DNA of 64,000 bases from Cupriavidus necator A5-1. GTDB lineage: Bacteria > Pseudomonadota > Gammaproteobacteria > Burkholderiales > Burkholderiaceae. The stretch spans positions 4,588,001-4,652,000 of the forward strand of contig NZ_JQLI01000001.1 of the NCBI RefSeq assembly GCF_000744095.1, in the 5' to 3' direction. The position numbers were made by a program, and so were the translations under genes. Of this stretch, positions 36,161 through 45,338 are shown piece by piece; positions within the stretch are counted from its first letter, which is position 1, and every line of letters starts with the position of its first letter. The notes beneath the pieces were generated by a model, which worked only from the letters and a program-made list of their open reading frames with translations, ran no database searches and had not been told where the DNA came from.

Positions 36161-36984
36161 GACCTCCTCCAACATCCCGGTTCTTTTTTGCCGCGTCTAT
36201 AGGGCCAACCAATGACATGGCCTAGGCGAAGTAGCCGTGCGAACCGATGCACGGCAATGCGCTTCATGACACCTGCGCTTCGCGGTCGAATCTTGAGAAA
36301 GCGCTTTAACTCTAGGCCACAAGTTGGCGCCCCTGCGTACCGTTTTGCGAAATAGCAACAGGGGAAAGCCGGCTATGAGGTGCCTGCATGCACCTCCAGG
36401 TGTTAGTGCTGATGCATCGCAGTATGTGCGGCCGACCACAAAGTCGCGTTAGTAGCAACCGAGAAACGGGCGAGATTTGCAGGAGGTTGACCCCGCGCGC
36501 TTAGCGGCCGGTTCTTCCAATGCCCATTCTTTCCAAGGCAGCACTGCTACTTTTGCGAGCCATGAGAAGAGGGCCGAAAGAGACTGCGGGGGACAAAATC
36601 TCCGGGGCCAGCGCCTGACTCAAAGCTCCGCTCTGCGCAACGCTTCGCAATGGCACGCGCGGAGGCCGTCATGTGTGATGTGAGGCGGATATACGTAGTC
36701 GTGAAGCGAGAGTGGGAGCGGTATCAATCGTCATCATCGTGTCAACGACGCCACGCGCATTGGCGCTCCCGCCACCCCCACTGGTATCGCAGTCCTAGCC
36801 TCGACACGAATGCTCATCCCCGTGGCGGTGAATCGTCCGACCGCTGTTGGGCGCAATGGTGTCGAAAACACAACGAAGCGAACAAGGCGCTCGACTGCAA
36901 ATCATGTCGCGCTCAATCTAGCGACTAGAATCTCCAGCAAGACAGGCTTTCGACTCTGCTGTGCCGGCGGGGGCAGTTTCGGTC
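36161..36984. other. Leader of copy D and degraded sequence
   Basis: 36161-36518 is the family leader shared with copy A. Around 36710-36790 the minus strand reads W-R-E-R-Q-x-A-W-R-R, a trace of the PXPV protein tail at 22125. The rest is unrecognised. Confidence 0.45.
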
Positions 36985-37602
36985 ATGGACATCTACCAGT
37001 TGCGTCTCGTCTCAACGGCCCGAGCGGGATGGCTAACTGACAAACACTGTGGGCGCGTAGCTGTCGAAAACAATCAGGTAACGCTGGATGGGGAGCGGCT
37101 GGAGATAACCAGCTTGCAGCGGTCAAGCCGTGCGGAGGCAGTCACACCTGCCTCCGGTACTTTGCTCGAAGTTTGGCAGCATTCCAATGGGGTGTTCGTT
37201 GGTGCCAGGGCAGAGGATGTCGATGGTGCTCGAGCAGCGAAGACAGCGAGGGAACAGGCAGCCCGAGTCGCTCTTCACGAAAGTGAGAAGCGTCTTCGTA
37301 CTCAAGCACTTACATTCAATGCGAGTCTGGCGATTCCAGTTCGGTGGGTGCCTGGTATCGTTGCAGAGGACTCGAGAAATACTTCGGAAGTGCCTGCGCA
37401 CGACGTGCGCGACCGCGATGTTCACGTCCTGTTAAAGCAGGCCATTCGTGATGGACGGATGATACGTGCGGCGGGCGATTTGCTGTGCAAACGCTTGCGC
37501 CGAACTGGTGGTGAGCTCCGGTTCGCACAAGGGCTGGACGAGTACGCTCGGGTTTCTTGCACTGCGTGTCTAACATTGGCGAAGCGGTGGCAGAGCGATT
37601 AG
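36985..37602 (+). CDS. Hypothetical protein
   Basis: 205 residues from an ATG (MDIYQLRLVSTARAGWLTDK); a GTG at 36961 is also in frame. A beta-rich first part (ENNQVTLDGERLEI) precedes a basic helical region (KTAREQAARVALHESEKRLR) and a C-terminal C-T-A-C pair that could bind metal. No family recognised and no signal peptide. Codon use is like the neighbours. Confidence 0.6.
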   Translation: MDIYQLRLVSTARAGWLTDKHCGRVAVENNQVTLDGERLEITSLQRSSRAEAVTPASGTLLEVWQHSNGVFVGARAEDVDGARAAKTAREQAARVALHESEKRLRTQALTFNASLAIPVRWVPGIVAEDSRNTSEVPAHDVRDRDVHVLLKQAIRDGRMIRAAGDLLCKRLRRTGGELRFAQGLDEYARVSCTACLTLAKRWQSD

Positions 37603-37672
37603 AACTAACGTCCCGCATCAAATGCCCCGCAAGAAAGTAGTCCACGAGCTTGGTCGCTATAGAAGGTGTCGT

Positions 37673-37981
37673 CTAGCAGCCGTCGTGGCGCTGATGCCGG
37701 TACACATATCGCGCGGGGTCTTGCTTAAAAACCGTGCGCGAAGCTTCAGATTCGAAGAAGTATGTCCGACCTTCAAAATTTGCCGTGATGGCGTGAGCAA
37801 CGTCGACCTTCTTCCCTGTGACGGGGTCGCGGGCAGTAGGGCTGTACTCCTGCGTTGTATGGCGGCGCTGCACGCTCTCTTGATTGGTTCGGCGACTTAT
37901 GAATCGCTGCCACGCTATCAGGGCGATGACGGCCAGTCCGCCAAGCAGGAGCCATGAGAGATTCTGTGAGAGCCAGTCCAT
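37673..37981 (-). CDS. Membrane-anchored YHS-domain protein
   Basis: 102 residues; ATG after GAGGAGG. One N-terminal membrane helix (NLSWLLLGGLAVIALIAW) then a basic linker and a YHS domain: DPVTGKKVDVAHAITANFEG with RTYFFESEASRTVFKQDP. The usual C-G of YHS metal sites is T-G here. YHS domains occur in metal-handling proteins; the function here is unknown. Confidence 0.75.
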   Translation of the reverse strand: MDWLSQNLSWLLLGGLAVIALIAWQRFISRRTNQESVQRRHTTQEYSPTARDPVTGKKVDVAHAITANFEGRTYFFESEASRTVFKQDPARYVYRHQRHDGC

Positions 37982-38024
37982 GGTTAGGCCTCCTCGTCAG
38001 GGAAGTAGGCAGCTGCCATGCGGT

Positions 38025-39382
38025 CAGGTAAGGGATGTCGTGTAGGACGTTGACAGTATGCTACCGCCAGGTCGCGGGCGCCATAAGGGAAAGGTTCGTG
38101 AGGTTGCCGTTCACTATGTACTAGCACCTCGCGCCCTGTCGCGCCCTGGCGGGGAATTTTGATTTTCAATGCGTCGAACTTTAGGGCGGAAAGCACATCA
38201 AGCACCCCGGTTCGTGCGTGCCTTCCCAGGGGGCAAGCTACGCGCTGGCTTCCAATTGCACGGCTTCAAGCACCTTCTCGTGGGTGGCCAGGCTCACAAA
38301 CCATTTCCAAGCGCCGGGGTTCTTCGAGACGAATTCGAGCCAGGCACTCGCCTGGGCGTTGACGAACCGGCGGCGCGTTTCGCGGTCCTGCATGCCGGCA
38401 GCGTGATGGAAAGCGTGCGTCAGTTCGTGCCAAAAGATGACAGCAAAGTGCTCGCCTCGAAGTTGCTCATGCAGGTGTACCCATTGGTCAGCGTATAGGT
38501 AGTAGCCCCAGACGCCGGCTCGGTCAGCAGCTTTGGCAGGCAATACACTGAGTCGTATCACTCGGTGCCAAATGGTCATGCGCACCGGCAATGAAAGCGG
38601 AGATGTCGGCGCCTGCTGGCAGATTCGCTCGAACCGCTGTCCCTTCGAAAAGTGTTGAGAAAGCATGGCGTTCAGCCAGTGCCAGGCCTGCGGGTTTCGT
38701 CGAACGAACTCCATAAGACCGGTGGCAAAGCTGTGTGTGTAGTGCTCCTCCACTGAAGCGTCATCAAGCCCGTGGGAGTAGTGAATGACGCCAATGAGGC
38801 GCTTGATGAACGCAATCACCAAGTTGCGTCCCTGCAAATGCGATGCGATGCGCATCACGCCTGCATTAAAGTCGACTTCGCTATTCACATTCTTCCGGCC
38901 GAACTCCACCTTAGAACACAGCTCGACCCGCAGCGTGTACGGCCCTAGGCTAACGGGGAACAGTAGTACAGCTCCTTGGCTCGGCATACAGACTCTCTGG
39001 AATTGCGGCGTGGGAACAAGTTGCACGTAGTCTACGAGCATCCCTTGTATGTGCTTAATCAAACACGTGACGTCCCGTTACCTTGGCATCCCTTTGCCGG
39101 AGGGCCTTCCGCGTGTCTGGCGGCCATTATGGCGGAGTTAGCCTTTGAGCCCTGAAGGAGCCCCACCTGTCGGCAACGAGCCTACTATTGGATGCGATTG
39201 CAGATAAATCGCGTTGGCATCGCGCTGGAGTCTCTCGTTGTCATCACGGACATGGCTGATGGGGCTGATGGCCCTGGCGTCTCGATTGTGTGGCACTGCC
39301 CGAGAGTCAACCATCAACCCACGATGAACGACATTTCGACTTTGGGCTAGCTGGGTGCGATTGTGCTTTCAGCGCGCTGCTC
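38025..39382. repeat. 1.35-kb duplicated block, copy 2
   Basis: Counterpart of 27995-29342 in the same orientation, 10 kb away. It carries a small extra ATGGGGCTG unit near 39255. Past GCGCTGCTC the sequence differs: the porin remnant in copy 1, the acylphosphatase locus here. Confidence 0.85.
38238..39062 (-). CDS. Putative zinc metalloprotease (HELTH), two-domain; copy 2
   Basis: 274 residues, same length as copy 1 at 28206. WHELTHAFHHAAG is intact and the first half again has K-R-L-I-G in its place. Differences are scattered substitutions without a frameshift (for example LHEQLRGEHFAV against LHEHLRGEHFAV), which suggests both copies stayed under selection after duplication. Confidence 0.7.
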   Translation of the reverse strand: MIKHIQGMLVDYVQLVPTPQFQRVCMPSQGAVLLFPVSLGPYTLRVELCSKVEFGRKNVNSEVDFNAGVMRIASHLQGRNLVIAFIKRLIGVIHYSHGLDDASVEEHYTHSFATGLMEFVRRNPQAWHWLNAMLSQHFSKGQRFERICQQAPTSPLSLPVRMTIWHRVIRLSVLPAKAADRAGVWGYYLYADQWVHLHEQLRGEHFAVIFWHELTHAFHHAAGMQDRETRRRFVNAQASAWLEFVSKNPGAWKWFVSLATHEKVLEAVQLEASA

Positions 39383-39400
39383 CGAATAGTGGTCAGTTCG

Positions 39401-39541
39401 ATGCAGCCAAAGGTCGGCCGCTCGTCGGCGCAACGCGTCGTCAGATTCCAATTGCGACAGAAGGGTCGTGACACGCTTGAGATTACGCCGGCGAAGCTGT
39501 TGCAGCTCATTGCGGAAGTACTCTCATGCAAGCGGATATAA
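39401..39541 (+). CDS. Possible small protein overlapping acylphosphatase
   Basis: 46 residues (MQPKVGRSSAQRVVRFQLRQ ... LLQLIAEVLSCKRI) ending 16 bases into the acylphosphatase gene. The overlap suggests coupling, but no SD or family supports it. Confidence 0.3.
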   Translation: MQPKVGRSSAQRVVRFQLRQKGRDTLEITPAKLLQLIAEVLSCKRI

Positions 39542-39834
39542 ACGAAGGGAAGCTCGAGACGCGGCTGGTCCGCGTCCGGGGTCGTGTACCGGGTATCGGC
39601 TATCGGGAGGCATGCGTACATCGTGCCCAGGAGTTGGGTGTCACCGGGTGGGTCCGCAACCGCATGGACGACTCCGTAGAGGCGATGCTGCAGGGTTCAC
39701 CCGAGCAACTTGCTAGCATGTGCGCTTGGTTAAGCGAAGGCATGTCAGCAGCGCTTGTAGAGCGGCTCGAAGTGACCGAGGTGCAGCCACCGTTTGCCCG
39801 CTTTGGCAGTTTCGAGCGCCTGCCTACCCTGTAA
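39526..39834 (+). CDS. acyP: Acylphosphatase
   Basis: 102 residues. Hydrolyses acyl phosphates such as acetyl or carbamoyl phosphate. The family motif is clear: RVRGRVPGIGYREACVHRAQ with the phosphate-binding Arg, then LGVTGWVRNRMDDSVEAML with the catalytic Asn. The usual V-Q-G-V-G-F-R is V-P-G-I-G-Y-R here. It lies near the phoU-pst operon but on the other strand. Confidence 0.88.
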   Translation: MQADINEGKLETRLVRVRGRVPGIGYREACVHRAQELGVTGWVRNRMDDSVEAMLQGSPEQLASMCAWLSEGMSAALVERLEVTEVQPPFARFGSFERLPTL

Positions 39835-39882
39835 GGGCAGTTGCCCAAATCTGCTGGCGCTGTCATCAAAAATTCACGATGC

Positions 39883-40035
39883 ATGAATCGGCCTCTTGTA
39901 GTGACCCCGATGGGAGTTCGGCTGTGTCGCCCATCCGAGGTCGTCCTCGACATCTTGCCGTCGCCGCAAAAGGGGGCCTTCGCAAAGGAAGACGGTGAGG
40001 TAGTCATCGACGAACAAGGCCGTCGCGTGAAGTAG
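39883..40035 (+). CDS. Small conserved hypothetical protein
   Basis: 50 residues: MNRPLVVTPMGVRLCRPSEV, then LPSPQKGAFAKEDGEVVIDEQG. A compact beta-rich protein is likely. The length and the fixed end D-E-Q-G-R-R-V-K look like a real conserved small gene. Weak SD. Function unknown. Confidence 0.5.
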   Translation: MNRPLVVTPMGVRLCRPSEVVLDILPSPQKGAFAKEDGEVVIDEQGRRVK

Positions 40036-40063
40036 GCAGGAAAGCTCAAGTCGAAATGAAGAA

Positions 40064-40082
40064 GGGGCATCCACGAAGCCCC
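40064..40082 (-). terminator. Hairpin after phoU
   Basis: Stem GGGGC / GCCCC with a 9-base loop; on the minus strand it is followed by TTCTTCATTT. It lies about 90 bases after the phoU stop and probably ends the pst operon. Confidence 0.6.
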
Positions 40083-40173
40083 CCATCTGCTATCTCAGAG
40101 AAAATGTCTTTCCTTGAAACTCACTCTCTGCAATCGTCCATCGAGCTTACGCGTTGGATGTCGGCACGCGCGG

Positions 40174-40881
40174 TCATTGTTTCTGCGCCTCCTGCTCAAG
40201 GGCATCCTGTGTGATGTGTCGGACATCAGTGCCCTTGACGATATAGATGGTGAACTCGGCGATGTTTGTTGCATGGTCACCGATGCGCTCAATAGCCTTG
40301 GCGATGAAGAGGTAGTCCAGCGATACGGATATCAGCTTCGGGTCTTCCATCATGTAGCTCATGAGCTTGCGGACGAAGCCTCGGAATTCCTCATCCAGGG
40401 CTCGGTCCTCTCGTCCTATCATTGCTGCCTCAGTCGTATCAAGCCTTGCAAAGGCGTCCAGAGCTTTGTGCAGCATCTCGACAGCCAGTGCGGCCGAGAC
40501 GCGGACCTCTGAAAAGTCGATGGTTGAACGCGAGACTTGGCCAATGATGCGCTTTGCGCGCTTTGCAATCTTGTAGGCCTCGTCACCGACACGCTCCAAG
40601 TTCGTAATAATCTTGGATACCCCCATTAGTAGTCGCAAGTCGCGTGCGGTCGGCTGGCGGCGGGCAATGATATAGCTGCAATGGGCATCTATCTCAATCT
40701 CTTGCCGATTGACACGTTGTTCCGCTGCAATGACGTCATCAGCAATGGCTACGTCGAAGGTCTCCAACGCGCGGATAGCCGCTTGAACCTGGGCCTCCAC
40801 CAGTCCACCCATCAGCAAGACTTCGGTGGAAATATCGGTGAGGTCGGACTCAAACTGGCTGGATAAGTGCTTCTCGGTCAT
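40174..40881 (-). CDS. phoU: Phosphate-specific transport regulator PhoU
   Basis: 235 residues with the two three-helix PhoU repeats; the metal-binding E/D-x-x-x-D motifs are seen in NLERVGDEAYKIAKRA and AIERIGDHATNIAEFT. PhoU restrains Pst uptake and mediates signalling to PhoR. Last gene of pstSCAB-phoU, 14 bases after pstB. No phoB or phoR is in the window. Confidence 0.95.
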   Translation of the reverse strand: MTEKHLSSQFESDLTDISTEVLLMGGLVEAQVQAAIRALETFDVAIADDVIAAEQRVNRQEIEIDAHCSYIIARRQPTARDLRLLMGVSKIITNLERVGDEAYKIAKRAKRIIGQVSRSTIDFSEVRVSAALAVEMLHKALDAFARLDTTEAAMIGREDRALDEEFRGFVRKLMSYMMEDPKLISVSLDYLFIAKAIERIGDHATNIAEFTIYIVKGTDVRHITQDALEQEAQKQ

Positions 40882-40895
40882 ATTGCGCCCCCGAT

Positions 40896-41756
40896 TCAGC
40901 CGAAACGGCCGGTGATGTAGTCCTCCGTTGCTTGCTTACTTGGCTTCAAGAAGATTTGATTGGTCTCGCCATACTCGACAAGTTCGCCCAGATACATATA
41001 GGCCGTGTAGTCGGAAACACGGGCGGCTTGCTGCATGTTATGGGTCACGATAAGAATCGTGACGCGCGGCCGCAGCTGACTGATGAGTTCCTCGATGCTA
41101 CCCGTTGCAATCGGGTCCAAGGCGGAAGTTGGCTCATCAAACAATAGAATCTCGGGGTCGGTCGCCAGGCACCGCGCGATGCACAGACGCTGCTGCTGTC
41201 CCCCGGAAAGCGCGGTACCTTGTGACTGCAACCGGTCCTTCACTTCGTCCCATAAGGCCGCTGCGCGTAGCGCCTCCTCAACGCCCTGATCAAGCTTCGA
41301 GCGGCTCTTTTCACCCCGAAGCCGCAAACCGTAAGCGACATTCTCGTAGACGGACTTGGGGAAGGGGTTCGGCTTCTGAAACACCATGCCAATGCGCATC
41401 CGTACTTCAATGGGGTCGACTCTGGGGTCGAGGATGTTGGTGTTGTCCGGATATAGCCGGATGCTGCCCTCGTACCGGTTGCCGGGATACAGGTCGTGCA
41501 TGCGGTTGAAAGAGCGTAGAAGTGTCGATTTGCCACACCCAGACGGTCCAATCAAAGCGGTCACACGCTTCTCCTGGATAGGAAGATTGACTCCCTTCAA
41601 AGCCTGGAACGCGCGATAGTAGAAGCCGAAGTCGATGGCAGCCGCCTTGACTGTAGACGGCTCCAGGGCATGAGGTTCAAGCCCTTGCACAAAGTTATTG
41701 CGTGGAGGAGTGGCGGGTTCCCGCTGGCCTTCCGCGGGCATGGTGTTGCTTACCAT
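40896..41756 (-). CDS. pstB: Phosphate ABC transporter ATP-binding protein PstB
   Basis: 286 residues from the ATG at 41756 (SD GAGGAAGG), overlapping the pstA stop by 7 bases. Walker A GPSGCGKSTLL, Q-loop VFQKPNPFP, signature LSGGQQQRLCIAR, Walker B ILLFDEPTSALD, H-loop VTHNMQQA. ATPase of the high-affinity phosphate importer. An in-frame upstream extension lacks family character. Confidence 0.96.
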   Translation of the reverse strand: MVSNTMPAEGQREPATPPRNNFVQGLEPHALEPSTVKAAAIDFGFYYRAFQALKGVNLPIQEKRVTALIGPSGCGKSTLLRSFNRMHDLYPGNRYEGSIRLYPDNTNILDPRVDPIEVRMRIGMVFQKPNPFPKSVYENVAYGLRLRGEKSRSKLDQGVEEALRAAALWDEVKDRLQSQGTALSGGQQQRLCIARCLATDPEILLFDEPTSALDPIATGSIEELISQLRPRVTILIVTHNMQQAARVSDYTAYMYLGELVEYGETNQIFLKPSKQATEDYITGRFG

Positions 41757-42673
41757 TTGATGGCCTTCCTCAGACGATAGCGAACCCAGATGGCGAGTGC
41801 ATTCATCGAAAGTGTCATCAGAACCAGGATGAAGCCGGCGGCCGCGGCGTTCTGTTGAAAGGCCTCTTCGGGCCGAGATGTCCAATTGAACATCTGAATC
41901 GGCATGACGGTGAATCCCGACCAGAGCCATTCGAAATTGAGCCAAGGGAAATCTGATGAAACGGGGGACTGCGGCAGGAATGCGATGAAGGTCAGCGCCC
42001 CGATGGTGATGATGGGCGCAGTCTCACCGATGGCCCGCGACATGCCAATGATGACACCGGTCATGATGCCGGGCATGGAATACGGCACGATGTGGTCACG
42101 GGTCACCTGCCAGCGAGTGGCTCCCAGTGCATACGCACCCTCACGGATATGCTCCGGGATGGCTCGAATCGACTCGCGCGTAGCGACAATGACGATGGGG
42201 AGGATAAGAAGAGCGAGCGTCAAGCCGGCAGACAGGATGCTCTGACCGAACCCGAAGGAATAGACGAAGATGCCCAGGGCAAGCAGTCCATAGACAATGG
42301 ACGGAACACCAGCGAGGTTGGTGACATTGATTTCGATGATGTCTGTAACCAGGTTCCTGGGCGCGTACTCCTCCAAGTATGTGCCGGCAGCAACGCCCAG
42401 CGGGACGGCAGTGACTGCGGTGACAAGCATCACCAGCAGGGAGCCAACCCAGGCGGAAAGGATGCCGGCCTGTGAGGCTCGTCTCGAAGGAAAATTCGTG
42501 AAGAACTCGGGAGTGAGGCGCGCCCAGCCCGAATAGGCCATCTGGAGGAAGAGCGCGACGAAGGTCAGCACGCCCACAAGCAGCGCGAGAAACCCTGCGA
42601 TGGCGAAGAAGAGGTCCCATCGCTTGTTGGTCCTGATGATGCTGCGAATGGCGTCGAGCGGCGGCAGTGGCAT
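41750..42673 (-). CDS. pstA: Phosphate ABC transporter permease PstA
   Basis: 307 residues, about six membrane helices. The coupling motif EGAYALGATRWQVTRDHIVP contacts PstB. NLAGVPSIVYGLLALGIFV is typical of the family. It starts 9 bases after the pstC stop and overlaps pstB. Confidence 0.95.
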   Translation of the reverse strand: MPLPPLDAIRSIIRTNKRWDLFFAIAGFLALLVGVLTFVALFLQMAYSGWARLTPEFFTNFPSRRASQAGILSAWVGSLLVMLVTAVTAVPLGVAAGTYLEEYAPRNLVTDIIEINVTNLAGVPSIVYGLLALGIFVYSFGFGQSILSAGLTLALLILPIVIVATRESIRAIPEHIREGAYALGATRWQVTRDHIVPYSMPGIMTGVIIGMSRAIGETAPIITIGALTFIAFLPQSPVSSDFPWLNFEWLWSGFTVMPIQMFNWTSRPEEAFQQNAAAAGFILVLMTLSMNALAIWVRYRLRKAIKW

Positions 42674-42682
42674 GGCGTCCCT

Positions 42683-43639
42683 TCAATAGGCTTCGCGATA
42701 GCGACGCCGGAGGACGTGGCCGAGGATGTTGAAGAGCAACGTCATCAGCATCAGCGTCAGACCGGCGGCGAAGATGGACTGATAGCCGATGGAACCGTGA
42801 GGCAGGTCACCTAACGCTACCTGCACAATGTAGGCGGAGATTGTTGCAGCAGGCTGCAGCGGATTCATCGTGAAATTGGGCTGCATGCCGGCGGCCACCG
42901 CAACAATCATGGTTTCACCGACCGCGCGAGAGATACCCAGGATGTAGGCCGAGAGAACGCCGGACAAGGCTGACGGTACGACGACCCGCATAGCGGTCTG
43001 GAACCGTGTGGCGCCCATCGCGTACGAGCCCTCTCGCAAACTCATCGGTACGGCGCGCATGGCATCCTCGGCAAGCGAACTGACGTAGGGGATGATGGCG
43101 ATGCCCATCACGAGCCCGGCGGATAGCATATTGAAGCCGGGTAAGGAAGGCATCAACGCTTGTAGCAGCGGAGTAACCACCGTGAGAGCAAAGTAACCGT
43201 AGACGATAGTCGGAATACCGCCGAGCAATTCCAGGAACGGCTTAATGACTTCCCGAAGTGAGGGATTCGCGAACTCCGAGAGGTAGATTGCGATGGTGGT
43301 GCCAAGTGGAATTGCTACGGCCAGGGCTACCAGAGATGTGGTCAATGTGCCGAGCAGCAACGGAAGAATGCCGTAGCGAGGCTCGGCGAAAAGCGGTGTC
43401 CACATCGTATCGGTGAAGAAGTCCCCGACCGGGATATTGGCGAAAAAGTGGGCTGATTCGCTAACCAGTACCCACACGATTCCCAGCGTGGTAATAACCG
43501 AGACTGAGGCAGCAAGAAACAGAATGAATTCAATCAGGCGCTCAGTGGTGTTACGGAAGGCTTTCTTGGCGAGTCGCTCACTGACCACATGCGAGGTCAC
43601 GTCATCCGCTGAAGTGGTAACGGTTGAGGAGTCCGGCAT
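42683..43639 (-). CDS. pstC: Phosphate ABC transporter permease PstC
   Basis: 318 residues from MPDSSTVTTSADD, chosen by family length; a longer frame to 43741 is less likely. Six membrane helices; family motifs LELLGGIPTIVYGYFALTVV and EGSYAMGATRFQTAMRVVVP (EAA loop). It pairs with PstA in the membrane. 58 bases after pstS. Confidence 0.95.
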   Translation of the reverse strand: MPDSSTVTTSADDVTSHVVSERLAKKAFRNTTERLIEFILFLAASVSVITTLGIVWVLVSESAHFFANIPVGDFFTDTMWTPLFAEPRYGILPLLLGTLTTSLVALAVAIPLGTTIAIYLSEFANPSLREVIKPFLELLGGIPTIVYGYFALTVVTPLLQALMPSLPGFNMLSAGLVMGIAIIPYVSSLAEDAMRAVPMSLREGSYAMGATRFQTAMRVVVPSALSGVLSAYILGISRAVGETMIVAVAAGMQPNFTMNPLQPAATISAYIVQVALGDLPHGSIGYQSIFAAGLTLMLMTLLFNILGHVLRRRYREAY

Positions 43640-43697
43640 AGCAGCCTTCACGCGAGCGTCATGACTGGGCGCGGACTGATGCCGCGCCCAACTACGG

Positions 43698-44690
43698 TTA
43701 CAGCTTGGCTTCGCGGGCCAGTACAGACTCGATAGTTGCACCGACGTCCGCTTCGCCGCCGAAGACCGTGCCGAGCTTCTTCTTGGCCAGGTGTTCAGCG
43801 GCTGTCGTGTAGGCCTTTGCCGGCAGAGGCACGTACTTCACCTCTGCAGCCAACCGTGCACCGTTCTGCAAATAGTAGGTCACAAACTCCTTGACCTCAG
43901 TCTTGTCGAGAGACTTCTCGTTGACGTAGATGAAGATTGGTCGCGAGAGGGGGTTGTACGAGCCATCAATGACGCTCTTCTCGCCCGGAAGAACAGGCTT
44001 GCCAGCCTTGTTCACAATCGGCACAGCCTTGAGTTTGCTCTTGTTTTCTTCGTAATAGGCGTAGCCAAAGTAGCCGATGCTATTCGCATCGCGCGAGACG
44101 CCCTGGACCAGAACGTTGTCGTCTTCCGAGGCGGTGTAGTCACCGCGCGAAGCCTTGGCTTTGCCAACAACGGCTTCAGTGAAGTAATCGAAAGTGCCGG
44201 AATCGGAACCTGCGCCGAACAGCTTCAAGGGCGCGTCGGGGAAGGATGCGTCAACTTGCTTCCAGGTGGTGACCTTGCCCTGCGCTGCTGGCTCCCACAT
44301 CTTTTTGAGCTGCTCGACGGACAGTTGTTTGACGAACGTGTTCTTCGGATTGACCACCACCGTTAGCGCATCGAATGCAATGGGCAACTCGTAGTACTTG
44401 ATACCAGCCTTGGCGCAGGCCTCCATCTCCTGTTTGAGGATGGGTCGGGAGGCATCTGAAATATCAGTTTCGCCTCGGCAGAACTTCTTGAAGCCACCCC
44501 CGGTCCCCGAAATTCCGACGGTGACCTTGATGGCATTCTTCTTCGCCTTTTGGAAGTCTTCTGCAACGGCTTCCGTGATGGGATAGACGGTGCTCGAGCC
44601 ATCGATTTTCACGATAGCCTGGCCATGCGCGGCATGCGAACCTACGGTTAGCGCTACTGCCGCTAGGGCGGCGTGAGAGGAGAGGCGCAT
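43698..44690 (-). CDS. pstS: Phosphate-binding periplasmic protein PstS
   Basis: 330 residues; ATG (MRLSSHAALAAVALTVGSHA) after GGGAG. Signal peptide cut after AHG-Q. Phosphate-site loops IDGSSTVYPITEAV, GISGTGGGFKKFCRGETDIS and GAGSDSGTFDYF are complete. First gene of the pst operon, divergent from arsR at 44871 with 180 bases between. I saw no clear Pho box there. Confidence 0.95.
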   Translation of the reverse strand: MRLSSHAALAAVALTVGSHAAHGQAIVKIDGSSTVYPITEAVAEDFQKAKKNAIKVTVGISGTGGGFKKFCRGETDISDASRPILKQEMEACAKAGIKYYELPIAFDALTVVVNPKNTFVKQLSVEQLKKMWEPAAQGKVTTWKQVDASFPDAPLKLFGAGSDSGTFDYFTEAVVGKAKASRGDYTASEDDNVLVQGVSRDANSIGYFGYAYYEENKSKLKAVPIVNKAGKPVLPGEKSVIDGSYNPLSRPIFIYVNEKSLDKTEVKEFVTYYLQNGARLAAEVKYVPLPAKAYTTAAEHLAKKKLGTVFGGEADVGATIESVLAREAKL

Positions 44691-44870
44691 CAGAAACTCC
44701 CTGAGCAATGAGTGGACAAGCCCAGATTAGGAAGTACATTTCCATAAATCTAGGCGTATAGAATCATGGGCTCGAGGTATGGCGACGAGATGACCATTCA
44801 TGACACCAAAATGACGTGCCTGCGCTCAGACTTGCGCTATCGGTCTCTCAGAGCCTCTACATTTCAACAA
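44691..44870. promoter_or_regulatory. Divergent promoter region between pstS and arsR
   Basis: An AT-rich centre (ATTTCCATAAATCTAGGCG, TATAGAAT) at 44738-44765. It partly resembles ATTTCCACGATATACGAAAT upstream of the second arsR (57467-57486) and TAGAAT in the inverted repeat at 45720. It may hold an ArsR operator; this is inferred. Confidence 0.4.
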
Positions 44871-45239
44871 ATGATGAAGAACGAAACTGCCGTTGCGGCT
44901 CTGGCTGCACTTGCTCAGACCTCCCGACTTTCGATATTCCGTCTCCTGGTCCAGGCGGGCCTTGACGGCGTGAATGCCGGCCGCATTGGCCAAGAGCTGG
45001 GCGTGCCGCCGGCGACACTATCCTTCCATTTGAAGGAGCTTGTGCACGCTGGCCTGATTGCGAGTACGCAGGAAGGGAAGTTTGTTATCTACCGCGCCCA
45101 GTTCGACCGTATGAACGAGTTGATTGGGTTCCTCATGGAGCACTGCTGCGAGGGGCGTCCCGAAGACTGCGGCGTTGCTGCCGTCCAATGCAAGCCAAAG
45201 GGTGCCAAGCGGACGAAGTCAGCTGTCGAGGCTGCGTGA
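44871..45239 (+). CDS. arsR: ArsR family repressor, As(III)-type
   Basis: 122 residues from MMKNETAVAALAALAQTSRL; a longer frame lacks family character. Winged helix: PPATLSFHLKELVHAGLIAS is the recognition helix. The C-terminal C-C-E-G-R-P-E-D-C matches the As(III)-binding Cys pair plus third Cys of the Acidithiobacillus-type ArsR, not the C-x-C of E. coli ArsR. It is divergent from pstS. A second ArsR of the same type is at 57130. Confidence 0.9.
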   Translation: MMKNETAVAALAALAQTSRLSIFRLLVQAGLDGVNAGRIGQELGVPPATLSFHLKELVHAGLIASTQEGKFVIYRAQFDRMNELIGFLMEHCCEGRPEDCGVAAVQCKPKGAKRTKSAVEAA

Positions 45240-45338
45240 TAGACCGGGACCAGCGCTAGCTGCATGACGGTTGCGGATGCAGGGCAAGCGTCTTGGAGTT
45301 CCCGGGATGCGAGCAGGCACTCAGGAACTTGTGACCGG

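Noticed and set aside
41757..41945. N-terminal extension of PstB
   Set aside because: It overlaps pstA coding sequence and adds residues not found in PstB proteins; the ATG at 41756 has a good ribosome site.
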